From positions 564,370 through 628,369 of the forward strand of contig JADCRB010000057.1 of assembly GCA_021464245.1 (NCBI GenBank): a DNA stretch of 64,000 bases, read 5' to 3'. The stretch's first letter is position 1, and each line of letters begins with the position of its first letter. This stretch comes from Carallia brachiata. Lineage: Eukaryota > Streptophyta > Magnoliopsida > Malpighiales > Rhizophoraceae. The notes beneath the pieces are model-generated. The model did no database searches. It saw nothing but the letters and a program-made list of their open reading frames with translations, and was not told the origin of the DNA. The position numbers and the translations under genes are program-made. Below are positions 37,018 to 49,395 of this stretch, one piece after another.

Positions 37018-37230
37018 CAGAATGTGAAAAGGAAGATGCAAAAGAATCCATCATACCCCCATCAAGCTGATTAAGGAGCCACCGGACAAGGCAATGGCAA
37101 AAACGCCTCTCTCCTTGACTGATGCATCAGACAGTTCCGCAATGTAATCTGCCAAATCAGTGCCAAGCTCATCCAAATTCTCATGAATCCTCAACTCTCC
37201 TCTATCTTGACTAGTCCCAGAAAGATCCAT
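33951..37230 (-). CDS. 6-phosphogluconolactonase, three exons
   Basis: Second step of the oxidative pentose phosphate pathway: hydrolyses 6-phosphogluconolactone to 6-phosphogluconate. Exons 37230-37057, 36931-36796 and 34442-33951. The start [20 protein letters not shown] lacks a plastid transit peptide, so a cytosolic form is likely. Motifs: the phosphate-binding AIALSGGSL near residue 46, [11 protein letters not shown] in exon 2, and [19 protein letters not shown] and [19 protein letters not shown] in exon 3. About 266 residues, normal for the cytosolic plant enzyme. The junction of exons 1 and 2 is out of phase by one base: five G stand before the donor T where four would keep [11 protein letters not shown] in frame, probably a homopolymer miscount. 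Intron 2 is about 2.35 kb. Exon 3 is intact. Confidence 0.95.
36979..37015. repeat. (TA)n microsatellite, about 18 units, in 6PGL intron 1
   Basis: Nearly perfect TA run filling about 30 percent of a 125-bp intron, roughly 50 bases from each splice site. Confidence 0.9.
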
Positions 37231-37950
37231 CCTTTCAAAAAGTTCAACAGCACCCTTATTTAGCCCAGATAACAAATACAAAAACACAGACAGATTTATG
37301 GCCCCAAGAGCAACTTAAAACTTCAGTGGCACTATGCTCTAAGAAATATTTAACATCCGTAGGGAAACTAGTGACTTCGAAGAAAATGCACCAGAACAAA
37401 TTAACAATTCAAGACCATTTTCCTTTACAACGTCCATGACTCAGAGGGAAACAAGCTAAAGAATGGAAAGAAAAGGAAACCTCACTATAAAATTCAGCAA
37501 CAAAGAATTAAAAAAAAACCCCAACTGGTCTAGACAGCAAGCAATTAATTGCAGACAACATTATATTACAATTGACAATGAATAGGCAACCGAACGAAAA
37601 GGGTATGATCAATGCAATCAAAAGATCGGTGGCAGTAAAAATGATGGAAAATCAAGTAGATATACATTGAAAAAATGGATTTCAGGCCAAAATGGACATA
37701 CCCAGATCACAAAACTGTCTGAATTCCCTATACCCATTACAGCAAAAGACAGCAGAAACATAAAACATCCTTAAAAACCCATCTAAGACATACAGTCGCA
37801 TATTCAACAAAATAACAGTGTCAAAAAAAATAAGAAAAGGAGAGAGAGCATATGTTTACATACAAACAAGATAGAAGAAACGGAAAAAGAAGAAGAAGCT
37901 GAAGAAGAGAGATGGATTGGCAGAAAACTGACGAAAATGGAAGGTGGGTT
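37231..37950 (-). other. 6PGL leader region, probably with a 5' UTR intron
   Basis: Between the TATA-like box and the start codon there is 0.7 kb without coding signal. It includes a pyrimidine-rich leader (about 37870-37930 in sense). AAATAAG|GG near 37262 could serve as acceptor. Exact exon limits cannot be fixed from sequence. Confidence 0.35.
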
Positions 37951-37959
37951 TTATATAAA
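37951..37959 (-). promoter_or_regulatory. Likely TATA box of 6PGL
   Basis: The minus strand reads GTTTATATAAAACCC. A TC-rich leader follows (37860-37930), then probably a 5' UTR intron before the ATG at 37230. Confidence 0.5.
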
Positions 37960-39166
37960 CTCAAACAAGAAAACGCTTTTATAATAAGCTTTTATTTATA
38001 TATATATACACACACATACACACACAAAATCATTTAACATAATACGATTGTCCGCTTTGGCTAATCGATTTTACTGAGTATATATATATATATATAACCA
38101 AAAAAAAAAATGTAAACAAGTGCCCAAGAATTTTCACCTTCTTGGTTTCCACGTGCGTCCAATGATCGTGGCGATATGCACACTCGCAAATGGTAACTCT
38201 CTTTCTCCTCTCTCTCTCTCTCTCTTCTCCCCCGCTCTCTATGCGTGCTGAAAGTAAACGGGAAAAGTTAGAGAAGGACTAGAAGTAGAACTCTTAAAAA
38301 TATAATATGTAATTTGTAAATGAGAAAAATATCTAAAGATGCTAAATCCTCTCTGCTGCAATCTCTCCACTCGGTTATTTTGTTGTTGTTGCAACAAATG
38401 GGAATAATATTCTATAATCTTATTCAAAAATATTGTATTTTATTTTAACAGTATTAAAATTTTTATTGGTGAGCCTAATATTAAACCTCCACTCGGTTCT
38501 TTTAGGTCTAAGTTGATATACAATTTTGTTTATTTTTTTAGAGGAAATGGTAGAAATGTAAAAAAAATGGGAATTAAGTTTGAACACAAATCTAAAAGAT
38601 AAAAAATACTAATAAAGTGTTTCAATTAAGCGTATTAAAAAAATGGGACATAATTTTTTTTGTTATTTCAAAAAATATTTAATACAGCAGTAAAAGATGA
38701 GAGTTATGAAAATAAAAGCAGAGATCGAATCCTCAACCTCACAGAAGCTTTGTGCTAAGTCTAACTGTCAGAAATTTGTTTACTAACTACCACTAGACAT
38801 GTTTAAAAAAAAACGTGACCCGCTCGATCACCAAATGTATAGTGCAGTCATTTTATCTAATGAAGGTTCATGCATGACAAAAATTAATAGTGCAAATGTT
38901 CATAATAAATGGAGATCATTTTGTTTTTCTTAAATTTTATTGCTTTTAAATTCATATTTTGTTTTCGGTAACAATGATAGAATTGAAAGGCAATCAAATA
39001 GTACACAACAGAGGTATGGACTGAGACCTAAATGCTTGTCTTTGTTTGATTTCATTTTTCAACCTCAAGCCATGTTAGCGAAATAAATTTCATGTACATA
39101 TTTAGAGGTGACCGCGGCCGGTTACGTTTTGAAACCAACGGTTCCATAATTTAACCGTCTAAACGG
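37960..39166. other. AT-rich spacer with microsatellites
   Basis: Includes a TA/CA compound repeat near 37995-38028, a TA run at 38079-38096 and a CT run at 38208-38225. On the minus strand near 38740-38805 an AGTGGTAGTTAG and a GGATTCGATCTC lie in A/B-box order, a possible SINE relic. No gene seen. Confidence 0.4.
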
Positions 39167-40042
39167 GGTTTGGTCAACTGGTGTTTTTGTTTTGATTTTG
39201 ATTTTGGGTCAGTTTGATTTCAGTTCTACAACTAGTTCTAAGTTTATATCAATCCTAATTTTGGCCTTATTTAATTTTATTCCATTTCTTTTTTCTTAAA
39301 AAAATGAAATTTTAAAATATTTGTAGAGCAAAGAAAATTTTCAATTTAATTTATTTTAAAATTTTCAAAAGATTATTTATTTATTTATTTGCATAAACCC
39401 CAACTAGCTTCTAATTAGAATCAACGATCCAACTAACGGTTCAAAACTATCGATTAATCGCCGATTCGACAGTTCTGAAATGGTTGAGCTATAACCGAGT
39501 TGCCCTTAACCGGTTAATGTTTGGAACCAGAACAGTGCAAATAGTTTAAGCCAATTTCAATTTTTTTATCGGGAAATTTCGATGTAGTTTTGGACTGAAA
39601 GGATGGTTTGGTCAATTGGTGTTTCCGATTTTTATTTTGGTTCAATCTGATTTCAATTCCACAGCTAGTTTTGATTTTAGATCAATAATGATTTTAGTCT
39701 AGTTAAATTCTGTTCTGTCTCTTTTGTCTTAAAAAATTTTGAAAATTTAAAATTTTTTAGAGCAAAGAAAATTTCTAATGTAATTTATTTTAAAAAATTT
39801 CAAAAGCCCATTTATTATTTATTTTTACATAAGCCCATTTAACTTCTAATTAGAACCAATTATCCAACTAATGATTCAGAACTACCGATTACCCGTTGTT
39901 TGACAGTTCTAAAATGGCTGAGCTGTAACCGAGCTGCCCCTTAGCCTGTTCCAAATTGTCCAAATAGTTTAAAACAATTGTAATTTTTTATCAAGCCAAT
40001 GTTGACATAGTTTCGGACTGAGGAGACTTGGTGGTCAGGTGA
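39167..40042. repeat. Diverged tandem duplication, period about 438 bp
   Basis: Two copies start GGTTTGGTCAACTGGTG (39167) and GGTTTGGTCAATTGGTG (39605). They share, in order, GATTTCAGTTC / GATTTCAATTC, AGAGCAAAGAAAATTT, AACTTCTAATTAGAA-type blocks, GATCCAACTAACGGTTC / TATCCAACTAATGATTC, GACAGTTCTGAAATGG / GACAGTTCTAAAATGG, AACCGAGTTGCCC / AACCGAGCTGCCC, and TTTTGGACTGA / TTTCGGACTGA. Noncoding and AT-rich. Confidence 0.8.
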
Positions 40043-42427
40043 CTATATTTAGATAGATTACGTATCACTGCATTCTCAAATTTCGGACCAAAAAGGCTTA
40101 GCGGTTAGGATGGAATAGTTCATGAAATATATATATATTTTTTTGGAGTGAAATTGCGGACTTGATGCCTTTTTTTTTTTTTTTTTTAGCACTCCTGGGT
40201 GGGCATCTCGCCTTCTGCGTTAATTAAATCAAATTCACTCCGAAAATTGAGCTTTTGTCGACCTTGACTGTACCCTTTTTGAGTTCTTGAACTTTTATTG
40301 ACATTTTCTATAGTTGATGTAAAAAGAAAGTAATAACTAAAGTATAGTGATTATTACAATTAGAGATAATTGAGAGTAAATGAGAAATAAAAGAAATTGA
40401 GAAGAAGAATATAGATGTTCGAGTAGAAAAAAATGAAGACATTTTTAATTTGACTTATTTTTTAAATAAGTCAAATTAATTCAATTTTATATATGAGAAA
40501 AAGAAGTCCCTCAATGACACCTTAGTGATTAGCACTTAGAAGTTTATTATAAAAATCTTAATAAATAATATTGAAACAGTATTTGTGAGATTTATAAAAA
40601 AAAAAAGTTATTTTCATTGTATCACTCATGATTTAATAGGCCTTATAATGGACCAAAAAAAATTATAAAAAAAGAACAAAAAATTTGAGTGAAATCTAAT
40701 TAAAATAAAAAAAAAATAATATAGATTTGCATAATTCAAAATAATGTGTGTGTTATACCAAAAAAAAGTAGATATAACAAATACTGAAAAATACAATAGA
40801 ATAGTAGTATTTATAGGGTTCATTAAATAGCTTTAAAAAGGTTAAATGACAGTTGCAAGCAACAATCAAATTGACTTTTAAAAACTTTTGCAATCCACAT
40901 ATAACCAGTCGAACTATGATTTTTGGTTTCAGTTTCCATTTCAAGTTTTTGAAGGGAAGAATCATAATCATAGTTAGGTTTCCACTTTTGGTTCCAATAT
41001 TTGAAGGGAAGAATCGTAGCCTTACACTTGTCTTCACAAGATTTATGTTCAATTTAATTAGAACCGGATAATGATTGGTAGATTCCAATTCCAAATTCCA
41101 CTCAATTTGATTTTGATTCGATAGAACTGAATTGGACTGGGGTCACCCTGACTCACCACCATAAAGACAATAATAACAAAGAAGATAATAATAGTGTACA
41201 TATCAAGAGAAGTTTGGAATCTCATAATTATCAATGTCAAGCATCACATGAAGAGAAGAGTGGAGCGGTTGAAGTGAAGCAAAAAATAGTAAATAATAAT
41301 AATAAGTTCTTTTACAAATTAAGAGCAACAAAATAAAAACCCCGCAACGATCATTGCAAATTGTTAGACGAATCTAGTAACTACTGATGATGGTCTTAAT
41401 TAAAATAACTGTTTTATTTTTTGACAAGATAAAAAAATTTATTACGCGTATATAATTTATCGGATTTTTGAATCGAATTTGAAATAACTCCCGTTTGAAT
41501 AGTCCGTTTAACAATTCCTATAGAAGCTAAATCTACCACTTAAACATCAATAGAGCCAAATGAGTCTCCTCACTAGTGTTCTAACGGACGAGTCTAATTT
41601 CAAACGTAAATCACAAACTTTCGCCAATTAAGGGACCACCTAGTAATTTGTTAAAAGAGAATGCATGCGCTGAAACTCAAACTCAAAACATTGAGTTGGA
41701 GATACGCCGATTTACCACAGAATAACCACTTTGAGTGATAATTAAAATAATTGCTTTGCTCCTTTAAAATGAAGAACAAACCATGACTTCTTTTAGAAAA
41801 ACAAACCATGACTTCTTTTAGAACCTAACTTTCACGAGCCCCAACTCCCACTTATATTTTCAACAGGCTCTTCTAGGTCTACTTGTCTCCCAACTACCCA
41901 ACATGTCTTTAAAATCAAGGTGCTAACTGCTATATCAACTATTTTATACGTAAATCTCGTTGATTTCGAAAAAGCAAATGTATATTATACAAGAATTCTA
42001 TTCCCAGCGCTTGTCCATGCAGATCATTTGTTAATTACCAGCATGTGCTCAGTTGTCCTATCACATTCATCCTCTTAGCACAACAAAATTAGGAAAAAAG
42101 CACTAAAGGTTGGATTTTAACATTAATTGTTAATGGGGTTAATTTTAAGAGCCTTGCAACTATAGAAAAAATATTCTCGTTTAATCTTAGTCGTTCCAAC
42201 CCACTACGAGATGGATCTAACGGTTTTTATAATTTTTTTTTACTAAGACAGTTTTTATAACTTAAAACGCTATTTTGAGCTGAAAACAAACGCAGCTAGA
42301 ACCAACAGTAAACATATAGCATCCATTACTTAGTTTTGGCAATGGTTGGGTGGCGGGGTGAGGACTGGAGGGAATCCAAACAATACTGCAACTAGGGTTG
42401 CTGCCTACTAATTTTCTATATCAACTT
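40043..42427. other. AT-rich spacer
   Basis: No gene or defined element. Poly-T and poly-A runs; open frames between 40626 and 41240 are low-complexity. Confidence 0.4.
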
Positions 42428-43253
42428 AAGGGTCTGTTTAACTTACTTGTTTAATGTTGTTGTTGCTGGGTGCTGCTGTTGATTACTACTATTGATTACT
42501 GATTGCTGATTACTGTTATCTGTTGCTTATTACTAAAAAAACTAAGTAATAGCTTATCATGAAAGTGGCAACGGAGGAAGCCAAGGAAGGCTGCCATGTA
42601 ACATCGTTGTAGCACCTGGAGATGGCTAGGACAGGGGCAGCTTAGTAGAATTATGAAAGTTTCATGTATTGTGACGGTCATTTTTAGGAAATTTTAATTT
42701 GATATTTTTTTGTGAGTCTAATTTATTTATTATTTTATATAATTTAGTAAGTGAGATTCGCTTGAAATGAAAAAAAATAAAAAAATTAAATTTTTATAAT
42801 TTAAAATTATAAGTGAGTTTTACTTATTAAAAAAGTAAATAAACATATCAAGTATTTTTATTTTCATGACAGACTGTGATTAAGGACAGTAAGAAATTTC
42901 CTTTAACTTGGTTGCATTTTGTCTGCATTAAAATGTGTGGATCTTAGAGGATGTTTGGCTTAATTTATGGGATGAATTTGCATTTTATTTTTAGAAAGTA
43001 GGGAAATAAATAATTAGCTCAATTTTTTGTGTTATTATTTGATTTTACTTATTTTTTTATATAATTTCTTAATAACATTAGCAACTGATTGAAAAGTAAT
43101 ACCAAGAGACGATGTGGTCACTTAGTTTAGGTGTCATGCTTTTGTCTCCTTTTTCTTTCCATGACAAAAAGTTGTTAAGTTTTTAGTTACCAAATTAAAA
43201 AAAAAAGGTAGCTCAAGACCTATTTTTGCTAATTTTTGGTTATTTTTTAATTT

Positions 43254-43288
<35 letters not shown>

Positions 43289-43754
43289 TTATATAAACTA
43301 AATTACTCTTAAAGAATTTTGATATTACTTCATTGTAACATCTTTTTATCAAAAATTCTTAAATAATATTTTTTTTGTTTTAAATTTTCATTAATATAGA
43401 CACTTTTAAAAATTATCCCAAATATTATATTTTTTTTACTATCTTGAAAATATTAATCATTTAAAAAAAGTTAAAAATTGAGTGAAAATTTTCTCAATAT
43501 TATTTCTAGAATATTTATTCTCAAAAAATTATAAAATATAAAAATAATTTTATTAATATGATATATCAATATAAATCATATATTTAAATCGGTCATTTCA
43601 TTATTTACCAATAACAGCCACTACATAATTTTAATATTTCCTTAGTATTTTTTTAACAATCAATAACAGAATACAATAATCAACAATTAGTAATAGCAAT
43701 CAGTAATAATAATCAGCAAGATAAATAACGAACATATAAATCAAACAAGCCTTT
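42428..43754. mobile_element. Inverted-repeat, hAT-like non-autonomous element
   Basis: The left end AAGGGTCTGTTTAACTTA and the reverse complement of the right end AAAGGCTTGTTTGATTTA match over about 100 bp with mismatches; both continue into TGATTACT/TGATTATT repeats and a CTGTTATC/CTGTTATT block. The interior (1.3 kb in total) is AT-rich with no transposase remnant recognised and includes an AAT microsatellite. No exact 8-bp duplication found, so the borders may be off by a few bases. Confidence 0.5.
43254..43287. repeat. (AAT)n microsatellite
   Basis: About eleven uninterrupted AAT units inside the inverted-repeat element. Confidence 0.88.
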
Positions 43755-46700
43755 ATTCCCAGATTTGTGCTTAGTAGCCCTTCTCAATTACATATCATTA
43801 CGGTCCAAAGCAAAGGATTAATAGATTAATGTGGCAGTTCTATGGTAATCCATCATTTTTAAAAGTTTTCCTTCCCTCTATCGGCTAGCTATGATCTTTC
43901 CGTCCTTTTTGAACTTCATGTGCCTGTATGTATGTGTCATCTAATATGATTATTACCCCTTGCCACGGTAGGCGTAATTTATGTACTAGTCACATTACTA
44001 AGAATAAAGATAGAGAGACAAAGATTTATAGCCATAGCGCAGGGTGGGAATTTTTTTTTTTTGAATTTTTTTAAAAATTAAATTTTAAGATAACATTAAA
44101 TACATTTAAAATAACATCTATATTATTTCCTATAATGAAGATCATAGACCAACTGTATTAAGCAGTCGGTCTCTAGACGTGTAACTTTAATTAGCAAATG
44201 AAAGTAACTTTTATATAATACCGGATGACCAGTGGCTAGTATATGTCAATCGATTCTAGGGCTTGGTAGCATGTTTATTCAATTGGGGTCGTAATTAAGA
44301 AAAACAAATTGTATTTTTCTTAACATAAGACAATCTCTATGAACAATGTTGTATTTTATAGCAATACTTTTATGTTTTCTTGGTTCTTCAGAGAAAAGCA
44401 CTTTAATTAGGCAGGTTAACCTACTTAGATACCATTTTAGCGCTTGGTGTCCAATCATACCAGAGGCTCAGAATCGGACCTTTTTGAAATGTTAAGTCAT
44501 CAAAGGCTTTAGCGTAAAATTGCCTTTTGATGGTTAATTAAGAAGTTAACTAGCTAATGGTCAAATCGACTGCAATTGCTCTTATTCAAGTTACTTCATT
44601 TGCTTACAAAAGTCCTCAGGTTACCTAAAATCTGTCTTCCCATCATAATTTCATACTCAAAACTAATTGTTACTCATGGCCAAAACAAAAAAATGACTAC
44701 TAATGAGTTATAGTTCAGAGTTATATGCAAGATTAAAAATTTTGAGTTCAAGTCTCAATGAAAACTAATTAACTAAAAAAAAAACTTATGACTATTAACC
44801 GTTAATTAGTAAGTGAAATAGCCGGAGAAGAAAAAAAGATAATCAAGAAAAAGGATGAGTTTATCAATGGGTTAGTGACTTTATGATTTTGTCATATGAA
44901 TCAGCACCTTCTAATTTTTCCAATTAAAGTTAGCACTATATGTGGAATTATGAGTCAGTTGCGATGCTAATTTGCGTTTGTAAGATTCACTAGCGATCCA
45001 ATGGGGACTGAACCCTTAGATCATTTCCTTCTCTTTCTTATATGCATGTTCAATCCCCTCCATTTTCTCTCTCTCTCCAAATCCCCATAAGTTACTCATA
45101 ATGATAAAACCGGAATCTTGTTATGATTAACATACAAAATAACATCAACTTTGTGTTTTATAACAAATTTAGCATATTATGTCCCATAACATTTTTTTAT
45201 AAAAAGGAAAATAAATTGATATACATCATTAGATTATTGAAATTTTAAAAATAAAAAAATATATAAACTATTAGATTTCTTTAAATATAAACAAATAATG
45301 AATGTAGACAGAAGATAAGGAAATGCGGGCATCATGGCGTCTTATCAATTTATGTGGTGTTTTAAGGATTCACACGTATCTCTTCTCCTAATCCCAACTA
45401 ACTTGTAATCACCATTGCTGATTTATATATAATCATGCGTTAAAAAAAATCCTAATTCTTGATAAACCACTTGATACATATCTTTAAGCAGTAGTGCGCT
45501 AGGGCTAACAGCATGTGTACCGATATCTGTGTCAGTTTGTCCAGCTCAACCTCTCCATAACTTTTTTGAGTTAACATAAGATAAACCCTACTTTGAGTAG
45601 AGAATTCGACTGGTTTGCCTTCTCCAGAACAGATTCTCTCCCTGACGTCACCACATAAATAGTTAAGACTTCAACTACTTCCGGGTCAACTACCACAAAT
45701 TATCCTGTGAATCAATAAGGGTAAATTAAAAAGAGTCCAATTATATAAATACATTCTGTCCATGTATTTTTTTCCCAATTACTAATTAGCAAAACGTTAT
45801 TTTAGGACCAGAGCGTTAATCTAAGTGAGCTCTCGTTGTGGTGATGGGGGCCTTCTTTAATTATTGGTTTTTGAGTAATCTTCTCTTCCTAATGCTAAAA
45901 GACTCACTAATTTTACCACTACCTGCGTAGTTTTCTGGTAGAGATCCTCAGTTCTAAATGTTTCTGCAAGTTATTCCAAAACATGCCACCAATAACCAAT
46001 CCGACAAAAAAAAGCAAGGACTTACGATATTGTTAACTGTAATTACTTTTCTTTTTAGTTATCAATCATAATGCAGTATATTAATTTTATAGATACAAAA
46101 TTAAAGGAGTACTGTTTTCGTTGGAGCACGGTTTGGTGGGTAGAAAAAAAAAAAAAATTGAACTTTTCTGCCAAAAGAACATACTGATTAAAAAAAAAAA
46201 AATTGAATCCCACTTACCAACTCATTTCTGACCCTTCTCTGACTTATATCTCTATACACCAACTTTTTTTGTATTGGCTTTCCACTATTCACATCCATTG
46301 GGCATCACTCATTAATACGGTGCACTTCCACTGCGAGGAGTTTCTCCAACTCGATGTCTTTTCTCAATCATGCCCTACTCTTTTACCCTTCTTCCTAAAT
46401 CCACCAATTTAGGATTTGTGTTTGTTCGGGTTTTTTTTCGTGTTTGTGTGTGTTGTAATGATAGGTGAAAAGTAATACTTGAACATTATCATCAAATATA
46501 AGGTGACTGATATAGTTAAGGATTGACAAATAATTAGAAGTAGATAGAACTATAATTTATAAAATTAATAATAATTAGCAAAGGTAACTGGTAATTGGTA
46601 AGCAACACCTTCTGCCGATTAAATAGAACAACAATGTAAAGTGTAAACATCATTTTCTTTTTTTTGTCGAAAAGATGGGTAAGTCGAAGTTATACCCTAC

Positions 46701-46919
46701 AGACCTACCACGGAAAATATAAATGTTTTTAATGTTGTTAATAACTCCCTTTTGATATTAGGCAGGCATGGCTTTCAATGATTAGAATTGGAAAAAAACA
46801 TAACAATTGATAGATGAAAAATAGAGGAGAAATTCAGAAATCGCTACACAGTTGTTAAGTTGACGATGCATAGAAATTGTCGCTACTCGACAATATCAAC
46901 CTCCGCTGATGTTATCCAA
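43755..46919. other. AT-rich spacer
   Basis: No gene or delimited element supported. Scattered homopolymer runs (44049-44063, 46144-46157, 46190-46201). Confidence 0.4.
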
Positions 46920-46999
46920 CTTTATTGTAACAATGACATAATGTAAACAAATATCTACACTTTATTGCAACAATGACATAACGTAAACAAATATCTACG
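46920..46999. repeat. Tandem 40-bp repeat, two copies
   Basis: Copies 46920-46959 and 46960-46999, starting CTTTATTGTAACAATGACA and CTTTATTGCAACAATGACA, differ at three positions and abut without spacer. Confidence 0.85.
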
Positions 47000-49395
47000 C
47001 TTCAAAGGGACCGTTTTCATCTTCATTATGAAGAGAAAAATAAATTTAAGAAATGAAGAAAGGTACGCGTGATGCAAAATAAAACACCTCCATCAATTGA
47101 GTAGGGGTAAGCTATTTTGGGTTTTGCCAATGAGTGCAAAAAGAAACGTCGACATCGCATGAATTAAGATTGTTGTAAACCCCACCCCACTTGTTGGTTA
47201 AAGTGGTCTACTTATCTACAATTGGGCCTGTTTTTACACTAGCCATTAGGGGTCCAGCCACTGAAATGCCCTGTTGTGACGTGTAGCTATCCCTGTATCC
47301 TTCAGATCGATGCTTCTTCTTTTTTTTTTTTATTTTATATAATCGACCGAACTGAGACTCCAACTAGAGACTTCTCGTGACAATTATCTTGTGCAAACAA
47401 GTGCATAGGGACTTGATACATATAAATACACATTCTGTTTGAAGGAATACATGTTTAAGATATCTGGTTCCAATTTGGCGCCCACGAGCATACATGTTAA
47501 AATGAACCATATTTTTTTTTTTTTTTTGGTCCTAAAAAATGAACCATATTGATACATCATCTGATCCAACAATACGTGTTCTTCATTGGACCTATCCATG
47601 GGCTTGGAGGCCTGTCTACCAGCAAAATACGAGGATTTGGACTTTGATTCTTGCTGTTCGGCGCCAAGCCTTGCCCGGCCCATGTGCTGTCTCTGTATCG
47701 AAATACCCATTTTGACCATACATACATAGAATTTAAATTCGAACACTATGGGACCAAACCAAAAAAAAAAAAAAAAAAAAAAGAAATTCTAACACTAACG
47801 GACCAAAAAACTTTATATCAATTTAACATTTCTCAATTTGTTTTTTAACCTATATATGTTTGGCTTTAAATTGGGAGATGTGGCACTCACATCCTTGTCA
47901 TGAAGGCTGAAAAGCTTAATTTTACGAAGATTCTATTAAGCCACCTGGGCTGTGCTTGGGTCAAAAAAGGTTTGGCCTGAGATCCCAATCCTCCTACCAG
48001 TGTGGGCCTGACTGGCCATGGGCTCACTAAAATTGTGTCAATATCATGTCTAGGCCCGACCCAAGCCCATCCCATCCAACATTCAAACTGGCCTAATTCT
48101 GGGAGACAGTCGATTCATGGGATAAAATGCTTCGTCGTAGGTCCATAATAATGTAGAGGTTTATTCTTTTATTTCCATTATTTGCTTTTCTATGAAGTAA
48201 AATGAAATGGAAACAATAATGCTGTGAGAAAATTCTCCCTTTTATGTCCAGCAACAAACCGACATCATGCTAAAGATAAGGCCACAAAAGGGGTCCAAAA
48301 AGGGCCTGGGAAAACAAGCCCCATACCATAGCAGCTGACCAACACAACCTAGCCTGGATTAATGAAAGCCTCCAGGAGCGTTTCCAGACATAATTCCGCT
48401 TGGGTTTATGCAACACATGTGAGGGCGAATCTTGACGTAACCATTGAATTACTTTTTTTGGTGGCCTCGAGGTCACAAGTTCAGGACACAGAAATAACCT
48501 CTTTACAGAAATATAAGGAGTTGTGTATACATGCATCCACTCTTTCTCTACCCCCACACTAAGCAGGAAAGCACTTTGTGTACCGAGCAAGCACTTTTTT
48601 TCTTTTTTTATAGGACATATGTACTTGTTAAACCATCTAAATTTCAACTCCCACTTAAGGCTAATCAAACCAGTTAGATCATCAAGAAGTGACAATGATG
48701 TATGGCAGACCATCACGAAAGCTGCATGTAGCTACAACCTTATTACCCTCAGAAAAGATTGTTCAAGCTTTGCACACGAGAAGCAGCACCTCAACCGTTA
48801 GCATCAACTTTGCACACGCCAACGGGCACCTCAGTTGGCAAGTCACCATGCAATTGATGTACACTTTTGAATGTACATTTACACTTATCCCACGGCTGAG
48901 GTACTTGTTCACATGTGAGGATGTTCACACCAGATGGAGATCCTATCGCCTTTTATGTATTACAAGCCAATGCCTTAATGCCACACTCGTCCATCTTCTT
49001 GTGCAGATGGGCATATTGTGCGCACTATCAAGTGCAACACATAATTCTGATGCAACAGCAGCAGATAGATATTATCACACATACTATGAAAACATAACTG
49101 CATTTCAGGCTAAGTTGCGGCAACAGGTTTCGTGTCAGTGTTGCTGCAGTCCTGTCAAGAAAAACAGATCAATCACAAAAACACTGCTCCCAGTGTTACA
49201 ACTATGGTTTCTCATTCTTGCTGGCGGATTTGGATCCTTTACTACAGGATAAGCTACTTAACCAAGCTACAACGCAAGTCCATGTGGAATGCCTATGCAA
49301 GCAGCAAAAAAATACATCTAATGCCGCCCAAAATTTCCTTTTTCATGCTCGAAGTTTCTGACCAGGAACACTATTTCTGCACGTGTATTGATAAT
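47000..49395. other. Spacer and 3' flank of the RimP-like gene
   Basis: 47000-48250 is AT-rich with poly-A/T tracts. 48270-49395 is more balanced in composition and may include the 3' UTR of the minus-strand gene. Long open frames on both strands here (48270-48716 minus, 48689-49252 plus) have no recognisable domain and overlap each other, so I do not call them. Confidence 0.4.

Noticed and set aside
46920..46999. CRISPR-like repeat
   Set aside because: Two abutting copies without spacers in a plant genome; a simple tandem duplication.
48270..48716. Minus-strand open frame of 148 codons
   Set aside because: Low similarity to anything I know, no splice or start context, biased composition.
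49205..49250. Minus-strand SKGSKSASKNEKP-stop, resembling a lysine-rich C-terminus
   Set aside because: Stops lie just upstream in the same frame and no joining exon was found.
48689..49252. Plus-strand open frame of 187 codons
   Set aside because: No recognisable domain. It overlaps an equally anonymous minus-strand frame and lies in the 3' flank of the RimP-like gene.
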